A stretch of DNA of 64,000 nt from Phytophthora sp. 'mugwort'. Taxonomy: Eukaryota; Oomycota; Peronosporomycetes; Peronosporales; Peronosporaceae. Numbering within the stretch: position 1 is the stretch's first letter; every line of letters begins with the position of its first letter. Of the stretch, positions 49,421-61,617 are shown in pieces. Below the pieces are notes generated by a model. That model searched no databases. It saw nothing but the letters and a program-made list of their open reading frames with translations, and was not told where the DNA came from. The translations under genes were made by a program, and so were the position numbers. The DNA lies in contig JAUCEF010000004.1 in the NCBI GenBank assembly GCA_033558025.1, positions 1,364,001-1,428,000 of the forward strand, given 5' to 3'.

Positions 49421-50200
49421 CTGACCGAGCTCTCGAGCGGCTCGAGTCGCGTCAATAGATGAGCGCACCGGAGTCCTTGACACCCACAGCTAATGATGTA
49501 AGTCCGGCTAAACCGGATTAAACTGGGTCTATCAATCGGACTAAGTGATTATGTAATAATGGAGAGATGAAAGAACGTACGTGTCGATACATGAAACTGA
49601 AGTCGTCATAACCTATTTTTTAATCGTTTCGTTTTTTAACATCGGCTTCCGCAGCATTCTCTTGGAGCCTATCGCGGGAGGTACTACGTAGTACGAAGTG
49701 GACATCCTGGTCGATGAGTTGAGAGATTTCCCTTTCGTTGCGGTGGCAGTTGAAGGCCGTACGGACGTAACCTCGAGAAAGAATCCCAATTTGCTAGCTT
49801 GCCTTTTAGACTAAACACAAATTTTGCTTTATTAAACACATCATCAAATCTTGTTGGTGCGTTCTCATCGGCTATGCAATTGCGGTTGGAATCGAATCGC
49901 TGGATCCATGTCTGTTTATGCTTGTTCAGTGGTTTTTCGCCGCAATGTTGCCCAGATCGATCGGCAAAACCCACACTTCATTACCATATTGATTAATGCT
50001 TGAAAAAGAGCAGTATCTAAGCACGTGTTCATCAACTTGTACAAACGTTATCTCAATTTATGTCACTGTGTATTGTTCGGCTTTGAGTACTTCTTGCTAC
50101 TAATGCTCCACTCCGATATTAATTATCGAGTTGTCACATTGGAACCCCATAGACGACAAGTGCATTCGAGTCGCTAGGTCACCCTCCTCAGTGAGGACGC
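49421..50200. other. Intergenic repeats
   Basis: Short frames only; no recognised domain. Confidence 0.4.
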
Positions 50201-50560
50201 GGCCGAGCTCAGGGAACAGATTTTCACCTTTGATTGTCAATTTTATAGGCGTGGCGATAAAGCGCAAGTTCACGGTGGAAGAGAAGCTGTCTATAGTCCA
50301 ACAAGTGGAGGCTTCGAGCCGAGCGGTTGCCAGTTAGCATAAAGTCGACAGGCAGACTGCTCGCAAGTGGAGGGGTCAGAAGAATGAGCTCCAGTTTGTC
50401 ACTGCGGACACTGTCGTCTCCCTGGTGGTGGCCGATTTCTCGTGCCCGACGGGTTGAATTCACGGTGCTGAAGATGATCGAGACGCGAGGATGGCGAGGC
50501 TTTTGTCGACACGATTGCCGAGATCGATCTCTAACGACATACTCGAAGCACACGAGAACT
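50201..50560 (+). pseudogene. Pogo-type transposase N-terminal fragment, second copy
   Basis: Plus-strand reading gives VAIKRKFTVEEKLSIVQQVE then a stop, followed by KVDRQTARKWRGQKNELQ and further short pieces to about 50560. It is homologous to the fragment at 3560-3790 in coding and flanking sequence. It has no catalytic domain. Confidence 0.5.
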
Positions 50561-50991
50561 AGGACTGACTAGCTGAGCACATGAAACGTGCTGGCGCCTG
50601 TGACAACTTGAGTACTGCACCACATTCCTAGCATATCTAGAATTCGACGCAACCCGCAGCAGCGTTGTCGCCATGCACGATTAAGATCGGCGTTGCTTCA
50701 CAACGTGATGATACCTTGTTATCTCAAATTCATCAAAAATCATTCCGCGCAATTTTAAAGAGTTCGTGCTATCTTTCTGCTACTATTGTAGTGTTGTAGG
50801 TTTTGCCCAAAAATTCCATCGTGATTCGTTCAATTAACCGCCGGGCAATCACCGCACCTCCCGATATCATTAAATATCAACTGTCGGAAGTATATTTGAT
50901 GTGCACCACACACTGGGATACAGTGTTGCTCTACCTTACAACGCTGCCTCCCCAAAGGTGCAATTCAGAGCGCCCTTCAAGAACCGAGGGA

Positions 50992-51236
50992 TGGAAGCAC
51001 GGCAATGCTGCAGAAGTATAGATATACGACAGGAAGGCCACTTGATATCCACTTGGTAAATCTGGAATTGAGAAGGGAAAGCCCAGGCATACCCCCCCCC
51101 CCTCTTGGTTAGCTAGAACATCCAACTGTAGGATGTCTACACTACTAGCCGTTCCCACTTAACGGGCACTCGCACGTGCGGTCCCACACGCACTTTGTGC
51201 AAGGTGTCTTGAGTGATGGTCACACCACTCCTCACA
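50992..51236 (-). repeat. 3' LTR of the Copia element
   Basis: 245 bp, 5'-TG..CA-3' ends on both strands (tggaagcacgg ... cctcaca). Near-identical to the copy at 55299-55548. The plus-strand outer flank aggga (50987-50991) pairs with aggaa at 55549-55553 as a 5-bp target-site duplication with one change. A C run of about 11 is present. Confidence 0.85.
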
Positions 51237-51244
51237 CTCCCCCT
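51237..51244 (-). other. Polypurine tract of the Copia element
   Basis: Minus-strand agggggag lies directly before the 3' LTR (tgtgagg), as expected for the plus-strand primer of reverse transcription. Confidence 0.7.
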
Positions 51245-51266
51245 GGACGGCAGTTGTGTGGTATAT

Positions 51267-54200
51267 CTACTTGATGCGCTTGCGCTTCGCTTGGGTAGCC
51301 GGCGCTTGGTCTACATCACTCAGACGTTTCGCGCCTCCGCTCTTATCCGAAGCTTTGGTCATATCCTCAACGTTCAGACGTTTTTGAAGCTTGGCGAATT
51401 GCTCACCCACGCGTGCCTTCGTTATCACATCAGCGACCATGTCGTGCGTCGGTCGGTAGACGACATTGACAACATTAGGTAGTTCGCGCCCACCACACTC
51501 TCGGCGGTAGACACCAGCCTCAGCGTACATGCGCTCGAATCCTAACTCAACCAAACGCTTATGGAAAGTCTCATTCCACACTCGAAATGCCTGTTTAGTC
51601 CATAAAGACTACGAAGTAGCTGGCAGACGCGACCAGTCCCGTCGTCGAATATCTCTGGCTGCTCCATGAAATCACGACGTCTTCCATTGGTCTGCTTAAA
51701 AACGCTGTGACGAAGTCCACATGACGACACTTGAGATTTCGAATCATGGCGATGACGAACAGAAACTTGTTCGACAACACATCGCACTACCGCCGCACGT
51801 CTCAAAGTAGTCCACTCCGTAGCGCTGTTGAAATCCTCTACTCGTAAGTCTCGCCTCCCAGCGAGCCACAACGCCTTGAGCGTCACGCTTCTCACCAGGA
51901 TCCAACGACACGTCAGCACCGAAGTACGGGGGCGCCGCTTGACGAGTTTTCAAGTGCGATTCTTCATCAACTGATAATACTCGACGTTCATTGCTTCAAT
52001 CCACTGATGTGCCTCTGGCGAATCCAAAGCCTCTTGTAAATTATTCGGATTTCCATCCGCTGTCTCGAGAAGTGCGATAAGTGAATCTGGCAAATCGACC
52101 CTTCCAGACGAGCATTTATTCGCCATGGACGAGTCGATCTACGTCGTCCACCAACAACTCGAACTGGTTGTTGCTGCGGTCGGTTGACAACGTTACCATC
52201 ATATGAATCACCGCCACTATCACTGGAGTCACTTTTCGCCTCCTCGCTGGCATCCGTACAGTCAGGACGCGCTGCACTGTCTGCTTCATCAGCAGCAGCT
52301 TGCTCTTCACCATCTCGTCCATCACCGCGTTGGTTATCGCCAACGGCTACATCGCGCTACTCTTAGTGGTTCCCCCATTTTGCTGAGCGTCTCTCCGACT
52401 CTGACACCGTGATTATTGTCGCTCAGATCAACACGAGGTGCCCCCTTTCCCATCGAACTCTACCCTGTTAAGAGTGTGGTCTGACACGGAAGTACTATCC
52501 TTGTCCTGGCACGCACAGAAACTCGTTAGGAGCTGGCGCACGCAAAATGGAGTTCTCGCGCGATCTGAAGCTGACAAAACCCTCGGCGTCCTTATAGTCG
52601 GGTCATCCCGCTCACTTAAGTCGTTCTCGTTCTCCTCAGCACTGTCTGCGCCGTCACTCACTTCAGCAGGCGCGCGTATCGCCCTGCCTCGCCCTGAACT
52701 GGCGGTAGAAGTGCAATTGCTCTTCTCTCGGAACGCTAGGAGCTCCAACGACAGGAAACTTGATGTATGGTCACCGTTTGGAGCATGCGTTTTCTTTGTG
52801 TACTTATTCTCCAGCAGCATCTGCACATACTGTCTGGCAACCGTAAGACACTCTTTAAACGTCACGTCTCGCTTCTCAGCGACCTTACCAGTCTCCATGC
52901 TCAGACTCGAAAACCAATTGAGTTAGCTGGATACCCTAGAAACAATCCGGGTCTTCCTGGATTCTCTTAGCTTTGCGGGCCTTACCTGACTTCAAATAAA
53001 TCACCACGGCGCCCCACGTATGAAAAATACTTAAATCTGGTATCATGCCGAAACATTTGGAGTACGGAGTGTCCCCTTTCGTCGAACTGATATTGTCGAC
53101 TTCCACAGTAAAACTGAACGCCTCTTCCTAAAGTATGTCAGGCATATCCACAGCCTAAAGTAACGACCGGATGTTGCGCAGCATCGCGTTATTCATCTGC
53201 TCTACCAAGCAGTTTTCCTCAGACGAGTACGCATTTGTACATTCGTAGTAGATGCCGCGACTCGTCAAGACGATCTAAAATGCTTTGTTGATCAACTCTT
53301 TTCCCTGATCTGAAGCCACCAGACCAACTTGGAATTTGTGAGCTAGCAGCTCCTCGACTAGACACATCGCATTCGTGGTGGCTGCGTTCTTCGAACGAAC
53401 CAGAAAGGCCATTTGTACTGCCATCCTTCGTCCATCCCGAGCTGGAGCTTCTTGTTCTTACCTGCCGTCTCGCACTAAATGTCGGCCATCAGCTTCTGGT
53501 AGTTTACTGTCGAACGCACAGGACGGAGACTGCGATATGACATTCGCTTGCGCTTGACCAGATCGCACGTCATGCACTTGAGTTCGTAACACATGGCGTC
53601 AATCTCATCTGGCCGCACATCAATGCTTTCTACGTCTCTCCTTGATCATCTTGAGCATAGCGCCCATGTGTTCATGTGACCCAGCCGATGGTGCCACAGT
53701 GGCAGCTGTTTCAGCACTTCCTCAGGCGTAGATAGACTATAAATACCGCCTTTTTCTGCGTTGGCGCGGTAAGGAGGTAGTGCCAGCGCTCCTTCTCGAG
53801 CTTCAGTTTGGCACTGACCTTTGTAAGCCATCCAACTGACTTGTCTTCCGAGCGCTTCGTCCGGAAAGACCAGCCACTCTCCTCCAGTAGATGTAAGCTG
53901 AGCAGGTTTCGACGGCCGAATTGGGTGTACGACCATACCGTTCCAGAGATCAATCGACCGGCTTGAGCTGACCTGACCAAATTAGCTCTCAAACTTGAGG
54001 CCATCATCCGCGTAGACGTCACTCATCATGCGCAGATCACAACGCATGTGAACACTGCTGCCATAATCTAGACGCCACGCCGCAGCTGCTGGTTGAAAAC
54101 CCTCTTGACTTTCCACTGCAACGACCGCATTGATGACACTCGACTCGTCCGAGTCACTGTGAGAGTCGTATTCATTGCCCGCGCATTCCGGGCTTTCTGC

Positions 54201-55200
54201 CACCATCTAAATGTCGGCTCCACAGCGTTCTTGAGTAAGCGTTGCTTGCCACTGAGCTTCTTGGATAAGCACTGCGCAATCCATGGCCTGATTGGCCACT
54301 GTTGAAGCATTTTCGATCTTGTTGCTGATTGCCTTGCTCTGTCGGACCATGAATTTTCTTTTGTATCGCTTGAACTTGCCCTTCTTGTTGGCCACGTTCT
54401 GGTTTGTCGTTGTGAACACTCGTGATCAGTGGCTCCTCTTCCTTTTTAACTCGCAAGTCCAACAACGCTTGTGTGGATATTCTTCCACTCGGAGATCATG
54501 AGTGACTTCTTCTGAAGTCGGATCACAGTTCACGAGCTGGACCTTTGTGGAGAGAAGTCGAATGACATCGACGTGAGAGGTTGCGGTGAGTGCCTGCAGC
54601 TCTTCAGAGTACTCTGGATCAGATAACAGTCGACATAGGTCTGCCAACAGCCGTTTAGCCCTCCACCTTGTTAAGTCAATCATCGAACGCCATGTCCGCC
54701 GTGTCAAACTTCAACGCACGCATGTCGTTCAAGGCGAAGGAACGATTGGCATGATCCCTCTGGGCCTTGATAGCTATCAGTGCTTGCCACATCTCGTAGC
54801 CTGTGTCCTTGTTGTGAATCTGGCTCTGCTCCTTCTTGTCCACACCGCTGTTGAGCGAATAGCGAATAAGCAAGTCTCGCTGCAGCCACGCGTCGCGCGC
54901 TTCCGCGGAAGCCGTGTAGGTCGAAAAAAATGTCTGTATCATCCACAATTCGGTGAATGCGGTACCGCTGAAAGTACATCATCGCCGCCTGTCGATACGC
55001 ATCGAAGTTCTGGTGGTCCTTCATCTTAGGTGCCTTCTCCGCTCGCACGTGAGCCGCGTGTTTGTCAGAAACAGCAGCAGATGCTCCTAGATCACCAGGT
55101 TGCACTCGTGGAGCCGTTCGTTGGGGGCGCCTGGCGCCGCATTTGCAGCTGCGTCCACAAACGCCTGTACGATCACATCCTGAACAGTAGTAGCCACTGG
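51267..55200 (-). pseudogene. Copia Gag-Pol, frameshifted with an internal deletion
   Basis: Minus-strand pieces from 5' to 3': gag (near 54430-55200), with KMKDHQNFDAYRQAAMMYFQ and a UBN2-like helical part; a degenerate zinc knuckle (FNSGQSGHG, near 54350); a protease-like WRLDYGSSVHMRCDL (near 54050); GAG-pre-integrase LPLWHHRLGHMNTWAL (near 53650); then a reverse transcriptase start with RWEARLTSRGFQQRYGVDYF and CRHVDFVTAFLSRPMEDVV (near 51700-51950). The remainder of RT and most of RNase H are missing: GFERMYAEAGVYRREC is followed almost directly by YRPTHDMVADVITKA of the RNase H end. Stops and shifts separate the pieces. The domain order Gag-PR-IN-RT-RH identifies Copia rather than Gypsy. 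Confidence 0.8.
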
Positions 55201-55283
55201 TGGCTCAACTCAATCAGCTATGAATAGTAGTGAAGTGTTTCTTACCCGTTAATTCACTTCCTATCCTACAAGTGCGCGTTGCA

Positions 55284-55298
55284 CTTGGACCCATAACC
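55284..55298 (-). other. Primer-binding site, half-tRNA-iMet type
   Basis: Immediately inside the 5' LTR the minus strand reads ggttatgggtccaag. This resembles the Drosophila copia site (ggttatgggcccag), which pairs with an internal half of initiator tRNA rather than the tRNA 3' end. Confidence 0.6.
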
Positions 55299-55548
55299 TG
55301 AAAACACGGCAATGCTGCAGAGGTATATACATATGTACGGTATGTGCAGGAAGGCCACTTGATATCTACTTGGTAAGTCTGGGATTGAGGTGGGAAAGCC
55401 CGGCATAGCCCCCCCCGCTTGGTTAACGAGCTTCCAACTGTAGGATGTCTACACTACTAGCCGTTCCCACTTAACGGGCACTCGCACGTGCGGTCCCACA
55501 CGCACTCTGTGCAAGGTGTCTTGAATGATGGTCACACCTCTCCTCACA
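55299..55548 (-). repeat. 5' LTR of the Copia element
   Basis: 250 bp, starting tgaaaacacgg and ending cctcaca on the plus strand. Homologous to 50992-51236 over its whole length. Confidence 0.85.
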
Positions 55549-55553
55549 AGGAA

Positions 55554-56956
55554 GCATCGAGTGTTTACGATAGTTCTTCACTGCCACCTCCAGAGCGGGG
55601 AATTCGCTACTCCCGCTGTGAAAACGAACGTCACCGCCACGGGCTCCATCTCCTCAAATGTCTAGCCCACGCCAAAGATCCCGTGCCCAGCCAGGATCAA
55701 CACCACCTGCGTGGGCTGGATCGAATTTAGCACCTGCAAGACACCCGCAGGCTCGTAAAGTATCGAAATCGACAGTACAGTCGAGGACTGCATCGCCGCT
55801 GACGCCTTTAGCAGTCTCGAGCTCCCTCGGAGTCAACCCCACCATCTCCTCAACACCAGCGACTTCAGCTATTGCTACAACCTATTGTCAAGGATACCTT
55901 AACTCAGCACGAAGGATTAGGAGAAACACGCCAAGACTTCGCTGTTAATGGGTCTTCGTTCAACGAGATTTTGCAAAATCTGTGGCAGCAGTTTAGCTGC
56001 CTGGGTAAAAGGACTGGCAGGACGGCACATGGACACTGGAAGACCCTCCCCCCCCTCGACAGCATGGATTAAGGTTATACAGTTCAAGATGGATCGCCAT
56101 CTTGTCAGCAGCACTAAGTTGGACGTCGCCTGTAATCGGTGGGTTGCAGCTAGACGTAGGGAAACGGGTAAGCTGTTGGTTCTGCGACTACGATAAGGGT
56201 ATTGCCAAAACCAAGGACATCGCGTTTTTATGACAGATTGCGTTCGATCACCGGCGGTGGATCATTCTGGCGCGACAGCGTGATAAGCTTCACGAAGTAG
56301 TTGCTCAACTACTAGATATTTTGATGTGCAACATTTCAAGCTCGCGGCACCGTGTGGCGAATGTGGTTTAATGAGATCGCGCAATATCTTGACCGAACAA
56401 ATTGTGATGTCGCCATCATGGACCGTCCACCAGAAAAAGGTTACGCGTTTGCTTAAGCCAGACGATACCCAGGTCGACCGACAGCTCTCCAGCCTCACTC
56501 GGTCAGCGCAGTTGGCGCTGAATTGTTTCAATGCATCGATCGCAGATAATGCGTAACGAAATAGGACTGCAAGGTGTTGTGACAGCGTCTGGATTCTCAA
56601 GCGAATTCGTTGGCTTCTCGAAAATCAATTCTCGAGGCATTCCTGTCCGACATACCACCACCATTAATGAGCGAAATTATCTGGTAAGCGTAGATGACAA
56701 AGAGCACCAAAAGTAATTGCTGAGATAAATCCGACAGGGTTCTAGTTGTACTACAACGAAACACGTCTTTGAGTAAAACCTAAACCTGCTTCATCCTTAT
56801 CGAGCTGCAATGTACCACAATTAATATCTGGTAGTGACGCTTTTCCTTCGACATTGGTCCAGTAGGATCCAAATGTATTTGGATTCTCCAGCCGCAATGG
56901 TCGAACAGTCGCGTAATGTTAAAGCCTTCAAAGTTCGCAGAACGCACGGCAACATA
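55554..56956. other. 1.4 kb of unassigned repeat-like DNA
   Basis: Open frames at 55654-55948 and 56262-56600 have no recognised features; the second minus frame (112 codons) was not supported by composition or homology. Confidence 0.4.
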
Positions 56957-57830
56957 TCACGCTCGCTTGTTTCGACGTATTGCCGCTGAAGTGCTTTCTT
57001 GATATTTCTTGCTATACCCGAATATGTATTCGATGGGGTTGAAAAATGGGCAGTAAGACGGCAGCTCCATTACGATATTTCGCAGTAAATGTGCGATCTC
57101 TAGGTATCTGCGGATCGACGCGCCATCTAAAATCCAGACTGAGTGAGAGCCGGATACTAGTGAACACCTCTCCTCATTGCGTACGCTAAATCTTTGCAGC
57201 ACTTCGCACACTCGGTCGAACTTGCCGTTCGACGCATAGAAATCCATCAAGCTGTTCACGCCAGTGAATGCACGTTGGGCTTGGCTGGAAGTCCCAACGA
57301 ATAGCCACTGTCTCCCTTCTAAGCGTATACCGCTCGATTCCGAATCGTTCCCTATTATCAAACGAAATTTTGTTAAGAAAAAACTAGGTTGTGGTGGTTT
57401 CATTCAATGTGACTCAGTCCTCCACAAAGCGAAACACATCGCGCTCCTGGATTCGCATAGCACGTCGCTCAAATACTTTCTAATTAACCCACATTCGTGA
57501 ATGATTCGCCACACTGGAAACTTATAGAACCAGACGCGCTGAGAAAGCTTGAACGCGTCTTGGGCTTCATCCAAGTATGCCAGTGGTCATTCCGCAAAGG
57601 ACTCTCATAGCCATTGTCTTTGGGCAGTACTGAACTTCTTGCTGGAGCTGACCGTCACGCTCAAACGTCCTCGTCTTCTCGTAGACACGGATCCAGTTGC
57701 CGATTGTCTTCATGTTTCTGTTGTATACCCGTGCAAGTTCTTTTCGGGGATACAAAAGCCAGTAAAACCCGTAAAGAAAGGGAAGCACGGTGTTTGGATG
57801 AACGTGTTGATTCGTGACGGCATCCTCCAT
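56957..57830 (-). pseudogene. Tc1/mariner-like (DDE_3) transposase, broken
   Basis: Minus-strand blocks: HTH LYGFYWLLYPRKELARVYNR followed by NMKTIGNWIRVYEKTRTFER (57730-57830); YLDEAQDAFKLSQRVW and RIIHECGLTRKYLSDVL (57440-57580); then the C-terminal DDE with SVWILDGASIRRYLEIAH and ELPSYCPFFNPIEYIFGYSK (56990-57170). The last block is the typical D/E region (LPxYCPxFNPIE) of DDE_3 elements. Frame changes near 57570 and 57400 and a stop between them make it non-functional. Confidence 0.75.
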
Positions 57831-58356
57831 GTTGGTGCTGTTCTAGTAGCAAGTCAAATTGTCCATCTAAATGCTAAAACAACGGAGAATGAGTGATATC
57901 AAAACATAACAAAGTTCTCATGTATCTATGACATTGACGAATAAGCTTATCACCACGGTTCAGCTCACGAACCGCCAAATGATGATGATGTAGCCTCCGT
58001 TGGGCAGCACCGTCCTGTTGCTGCCTGGGCAGCTTGGCTTCGGCTCGCAGGCTCGCTGACAATCGCCACCTGGCCAATTTGTATCCTTCCTCACATGTCG
58101 AGCTTCTCGGGCTCAAGCCAGATCACACGAATCATAGCGATCAGAAGGGTCGCGGGGGCTTCAAAGCAGTATGTGCTTGTGCTGCTTTTCAACCCGTTCC
58201 TGCTTGTCCAAATCAGTCGTTGCCCTCGACCTCCAACCAGGCATGCCGATTATGGCATTGATATCTAGTGGACCTGCAACAGAAATTTGTCGCTAGGAAG
58301 GAAAGCCCTCAGTAAATTATTGCATAACGTACTATCAGCAACATACCAGTAACCAG
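57831..58356. other. Gap between two transposon relics
   Basis: About 525 bp; no supported gene. Confidence 0.4.
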
Positions 58357-60240
58357 CTAATCCAGTGCAGCGACAGTGAGGACAGTCCAATAGTTGCCGT
58401 TCTCGCGCAAGTAGAGCAGCTTCTGTAGCGTTGCAGGCTGCAAGAGGTGACGTTCTTGACCAAGCGTTGCAATCGCGACGCTAAAAAACCTCTCGACGAC
58501 GTTTGAAGTTGGCGGAATCGACTTGATCAGCCTATACGTCTCCACTTCTGCAGCAATTCGACGCTGCTTCTGGATCCTCTCCACCAGCGACTCATTCGTG
58601 CTGGCCGTTGATACTGCTGCTGCACCCAGCTGAATTACGAAGGGCCGCAGCGCGGCCTTCTCGTTTCTTGTCATCTCGCTCCCTTGCCACTGAATTCGCA
58701 CGCAGCCGGCTTCGAAGTTGGGGTTCGCTACATTATCAACGAGGAGCTGCATGCAAATGCGTAAGTAAAATATTTAGTGACATATCACTGTAATGAACGT
58801 ACCCAAATACGCAGCGTAAGCCGGCTTAAGCTTGATCAACCCATTAAGCCACACACGGGTGTCCAGCAGTGGGATGTCCTCTCGCTGTAGTGCCTTCGCA
58901 ATGGAATCGACATCCTCCAGCTCGTTGAGCAGCACCCGAAGCCTCTTGTTGCGGGCAGCAGAAGGCAGCAGCTCTGCCAGGTCTTCGTCGTCAGCATCCA
59001 AGTGCTCGAGCAGCCCGAAATAGCGCTTTAACATTCCGAACGTGGAGCCCCATCGTGTGGATTGGCGAATGATAGGCCGGAGTGGCGTTTTGAATCTGTT
59101 CAGAATTACATCCATAGCCACACAAAAATATTTTTAATTTAAAATAGTAAGAACCACTCCAAAAAATAACTTACCGGAGTTTTGCTAATTGGTTCAAGGT
59201 GCGCAGCTTGACCATGAGAGCTTGCACCGTCGATAGGTCTTCCTCGTGGTCGGCCAAGTCAAGTTGGATAGCCAAATGGAGGCGATGGCTTGCACAACCG
59301 ACCAAAGGGACATCCAGTAGTGTAGATAGACGACGGTTGACGGAGCAATTATCGCCAGCAATAAACAGACATTGGTCCATACGCTTACCGTAGTCACGGC
59401 GTAGCATCTCGGTCAGAAAGTCCTGGTGCGTTTGGGCGGAGTGGTCGTCGTCAGGGGCTGCAATGAGAGGGGACATGCACAGCAGTGGCTGCTTTGCCAC
59501 GCCATCCACCTCATAGCTGACAAAGACAGCCACGTAGTGTTCTGATGCATGAGTCCAGCCATCCAGGATGATCCCAAAGTACTCGGGGATCTCAGCCGCT
59601 ATCTTTCGTAGCACAGCCAACATGACCCCGTCCAAAACGGATACCACGTTTCGACACAAATCGAATTGAGAGTGGAGTAACTACAAGGTAAATAATGAAG
59701 AGTGTTAGTAAATACTGATAGAAATGAAGGGATATCTTGTGTTTCTTACCGTCTAGTATCTGCATTCTCACAAAAGGTGAGAGGTAGATTTGTTCATCAC
59801 AATCTATCGCAGCCAACCGTACCGATTCTGAGAGTTACGGCGAACTTTGTCTGGCAGCGACCCAGTCTCTGCGGTCGTGGCAGCCAGCATCTCTACCTCG
59901 TATTCCGGGTGCTGCTGCTGGCGGAGCGTGCCGCATCAGATTAGACAAGCCGTTGCGGCTTCCCTGCTTGCCCACCGTACCACAGTGGCACCGGTAGTAC
60001 ACAAGAATGGTCTCAGCATTCTCACCCCGGCAAAAGAAAGAAGAACTGGGAGACCTGCCGGGTCGGGAAGGTGGGGTGGACGAGTCGCTGAGGGGCCAGC
60101 ATGGCGGGGACTGACACAGAGGAGACTTGAGCGGGAAGCAGATTGGAAAATGAGCCTTGATCGCAGCAGTGGTCACTGTAGTTGGCTGGCTGAAGAAACG
60201 AATGGAGCACCATCCTTCACTGCAATAAATAATCATATTG
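58357..60240 (-). pseudogene. hAT transposase with BED zinc finger, disrupted
   Basis: Minus-strand blocks: a BED-type finger (VYYRCHCGTVGKQGSRNGLS, NLMRH) near 59900-60000; the RNase-H-like part with PEYFGIILDGWTHASEHYVA, FIAGDNCSVNRRLSTLLDVP, GCASHRLHLAIQLDL (59171-59659); a helical insertion with QSTRWGSTFGMLKRYFGLLE (58774-59121); and the C-terminal dimerisation domain SIPPTSNVVERFFSVAIATL (58357-58752). This order is that of hAT elements of oomycetes. The copy is split over at least four frames, some junctions perhaps introns (for example near 59650-59750 and 59150). The TIR could not be placed with certainty. Confidence 0.8.
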
Positions 60241-61617
60241 CCGCAAAAATCCGCAAAAATAAATATATTGCTAAACTGTATTGACAATAATTGTTTGACC
60301 AATGTATTTTTCGGTAACCGGGATCGGTTAGCACCAGTGCGCACCTCCCCGCTATTCTGCTCCCCTGTAACCTTCATACAGACACGATAAGAGCAAAAGC
60401 ACCCATCCTGGCGAAGGCATCACTAGCGCATTACCTTAGTTGGCTGCGCACAGCTGCCAATTTGTTTCCTCGAGCTTCCAGTGCTTCAACTGAAACACGG
60501 ATTGAGTCCAGATATATAATGTAATTTCTTTAGGGGAACGAAAGTGTGCCATGCGAGGGAGTAAGTGCGCCGCTATCCCCTTGCCTACAGATGCATTCGG
60601 TCAAAAACACAATAATACCACGAATCCAGACTGGATATACCAGCTCCTGGGACGATTCCAGACAAATCCTCATTTGCTCGACCATATAGTGCCGCAACCC
60701 TGCCACGGTAGCAGGATCAACCACCATGAGACCAGCTTGAGCGGTGCACGTGAGACTCATTGCGGAGCCAATCGAGCGTGGACACCCACATTGGCTGTCG
60801 ACGCTGAATACTGTGCGTTTGCGATATTTCTACTCACTAAGATACCTCTACCACTGCCATTCACATGCACCGTCACTCGAAGCACATAGGTACGTCCACA
60901 CATAATCCGAACGCAAATAAGTAGTTGCATCCACACGTGCGACTATTACCCAGCCACCGCATGGCTGCCTCTGCACCTCCATCCTGGCGTCGCTCGCACC
61001 CACCTGTGCTGAAACAGTAATCCCCTCTTCGCTGCGTTTGTTCGGAACAATAATAACGCGCTTGGCGAGCAGGGCAACTACGCAATTAACTGTCGGACCA
61101 CCACCACAATCAAAATCCGTTGAAACGCCGCCCCCGAGGTAAAAAAACTTTCGAGGGTTAAAATTCGGGCACGCGGCGAACGATGGTTATGGATGGTATG
61201 ATGGAAGAGAGTGACGGGCGCGTGGTCGAGGGCAGTTCTCCGACAATAGTCACTAAGTCCACGAATCAGCAAACTCATCTAGCGGCGCAGCAGTAAAGTA
61301 TAGTCATTCTCAGGGGTTCCGAATTAATAATACTACTGAGAATATACTATAATATCTCCGAGAAATTATTCATTCGGTGAGGGCACGATAAAAAAAAATG
61401 ATAAATTATTTTTAACATTAACTTCGCTAACTCGAATTTCATGAGACCAGGGCTCAAATTATTATCTGTACTTATCAATAATGCTGCCACAGCCAGTCGT
61501 TCGGTTGCTCCCGTGCTCATCGCGACGATACTACGATCTACAGCGTCACGACTCAACTCACCGCAGTCTCGTTAGTTCATTTCTACTTTCGCCAGCCACG
61601 CCAACAACACCAAGACC
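60241..61617. other. Intergenic DNA between two hAT relics
   Basis: About 1.4 kb. Possible hAT termini starting cagggg are seen near 60367 (minus strand, caggggagcag) and 61312 (plus strand, caggggttccg). No gene supported. Confidence 0.4.

Larger units (their letters stand above)
50992..55548 (-). mobile_element. Ty1/Copia LTR retrotransposon, non-autonomous
   Basis: Both LTRs, target-site duplication, primer-binding site and polypurine tract are visible, and the orientation is minus. Coding capacity is interrupted throughout. The LTRs differ at several positions (for example gaagtatagata versus gaggtatatacata), so the insertion is not recent. Confidence 0.85.

Noticed and set aside
56262..56600. 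Minus-strand 112-codon frame
   Set aside because: No homology, mixed composition and position among transposon relics; probably chance.
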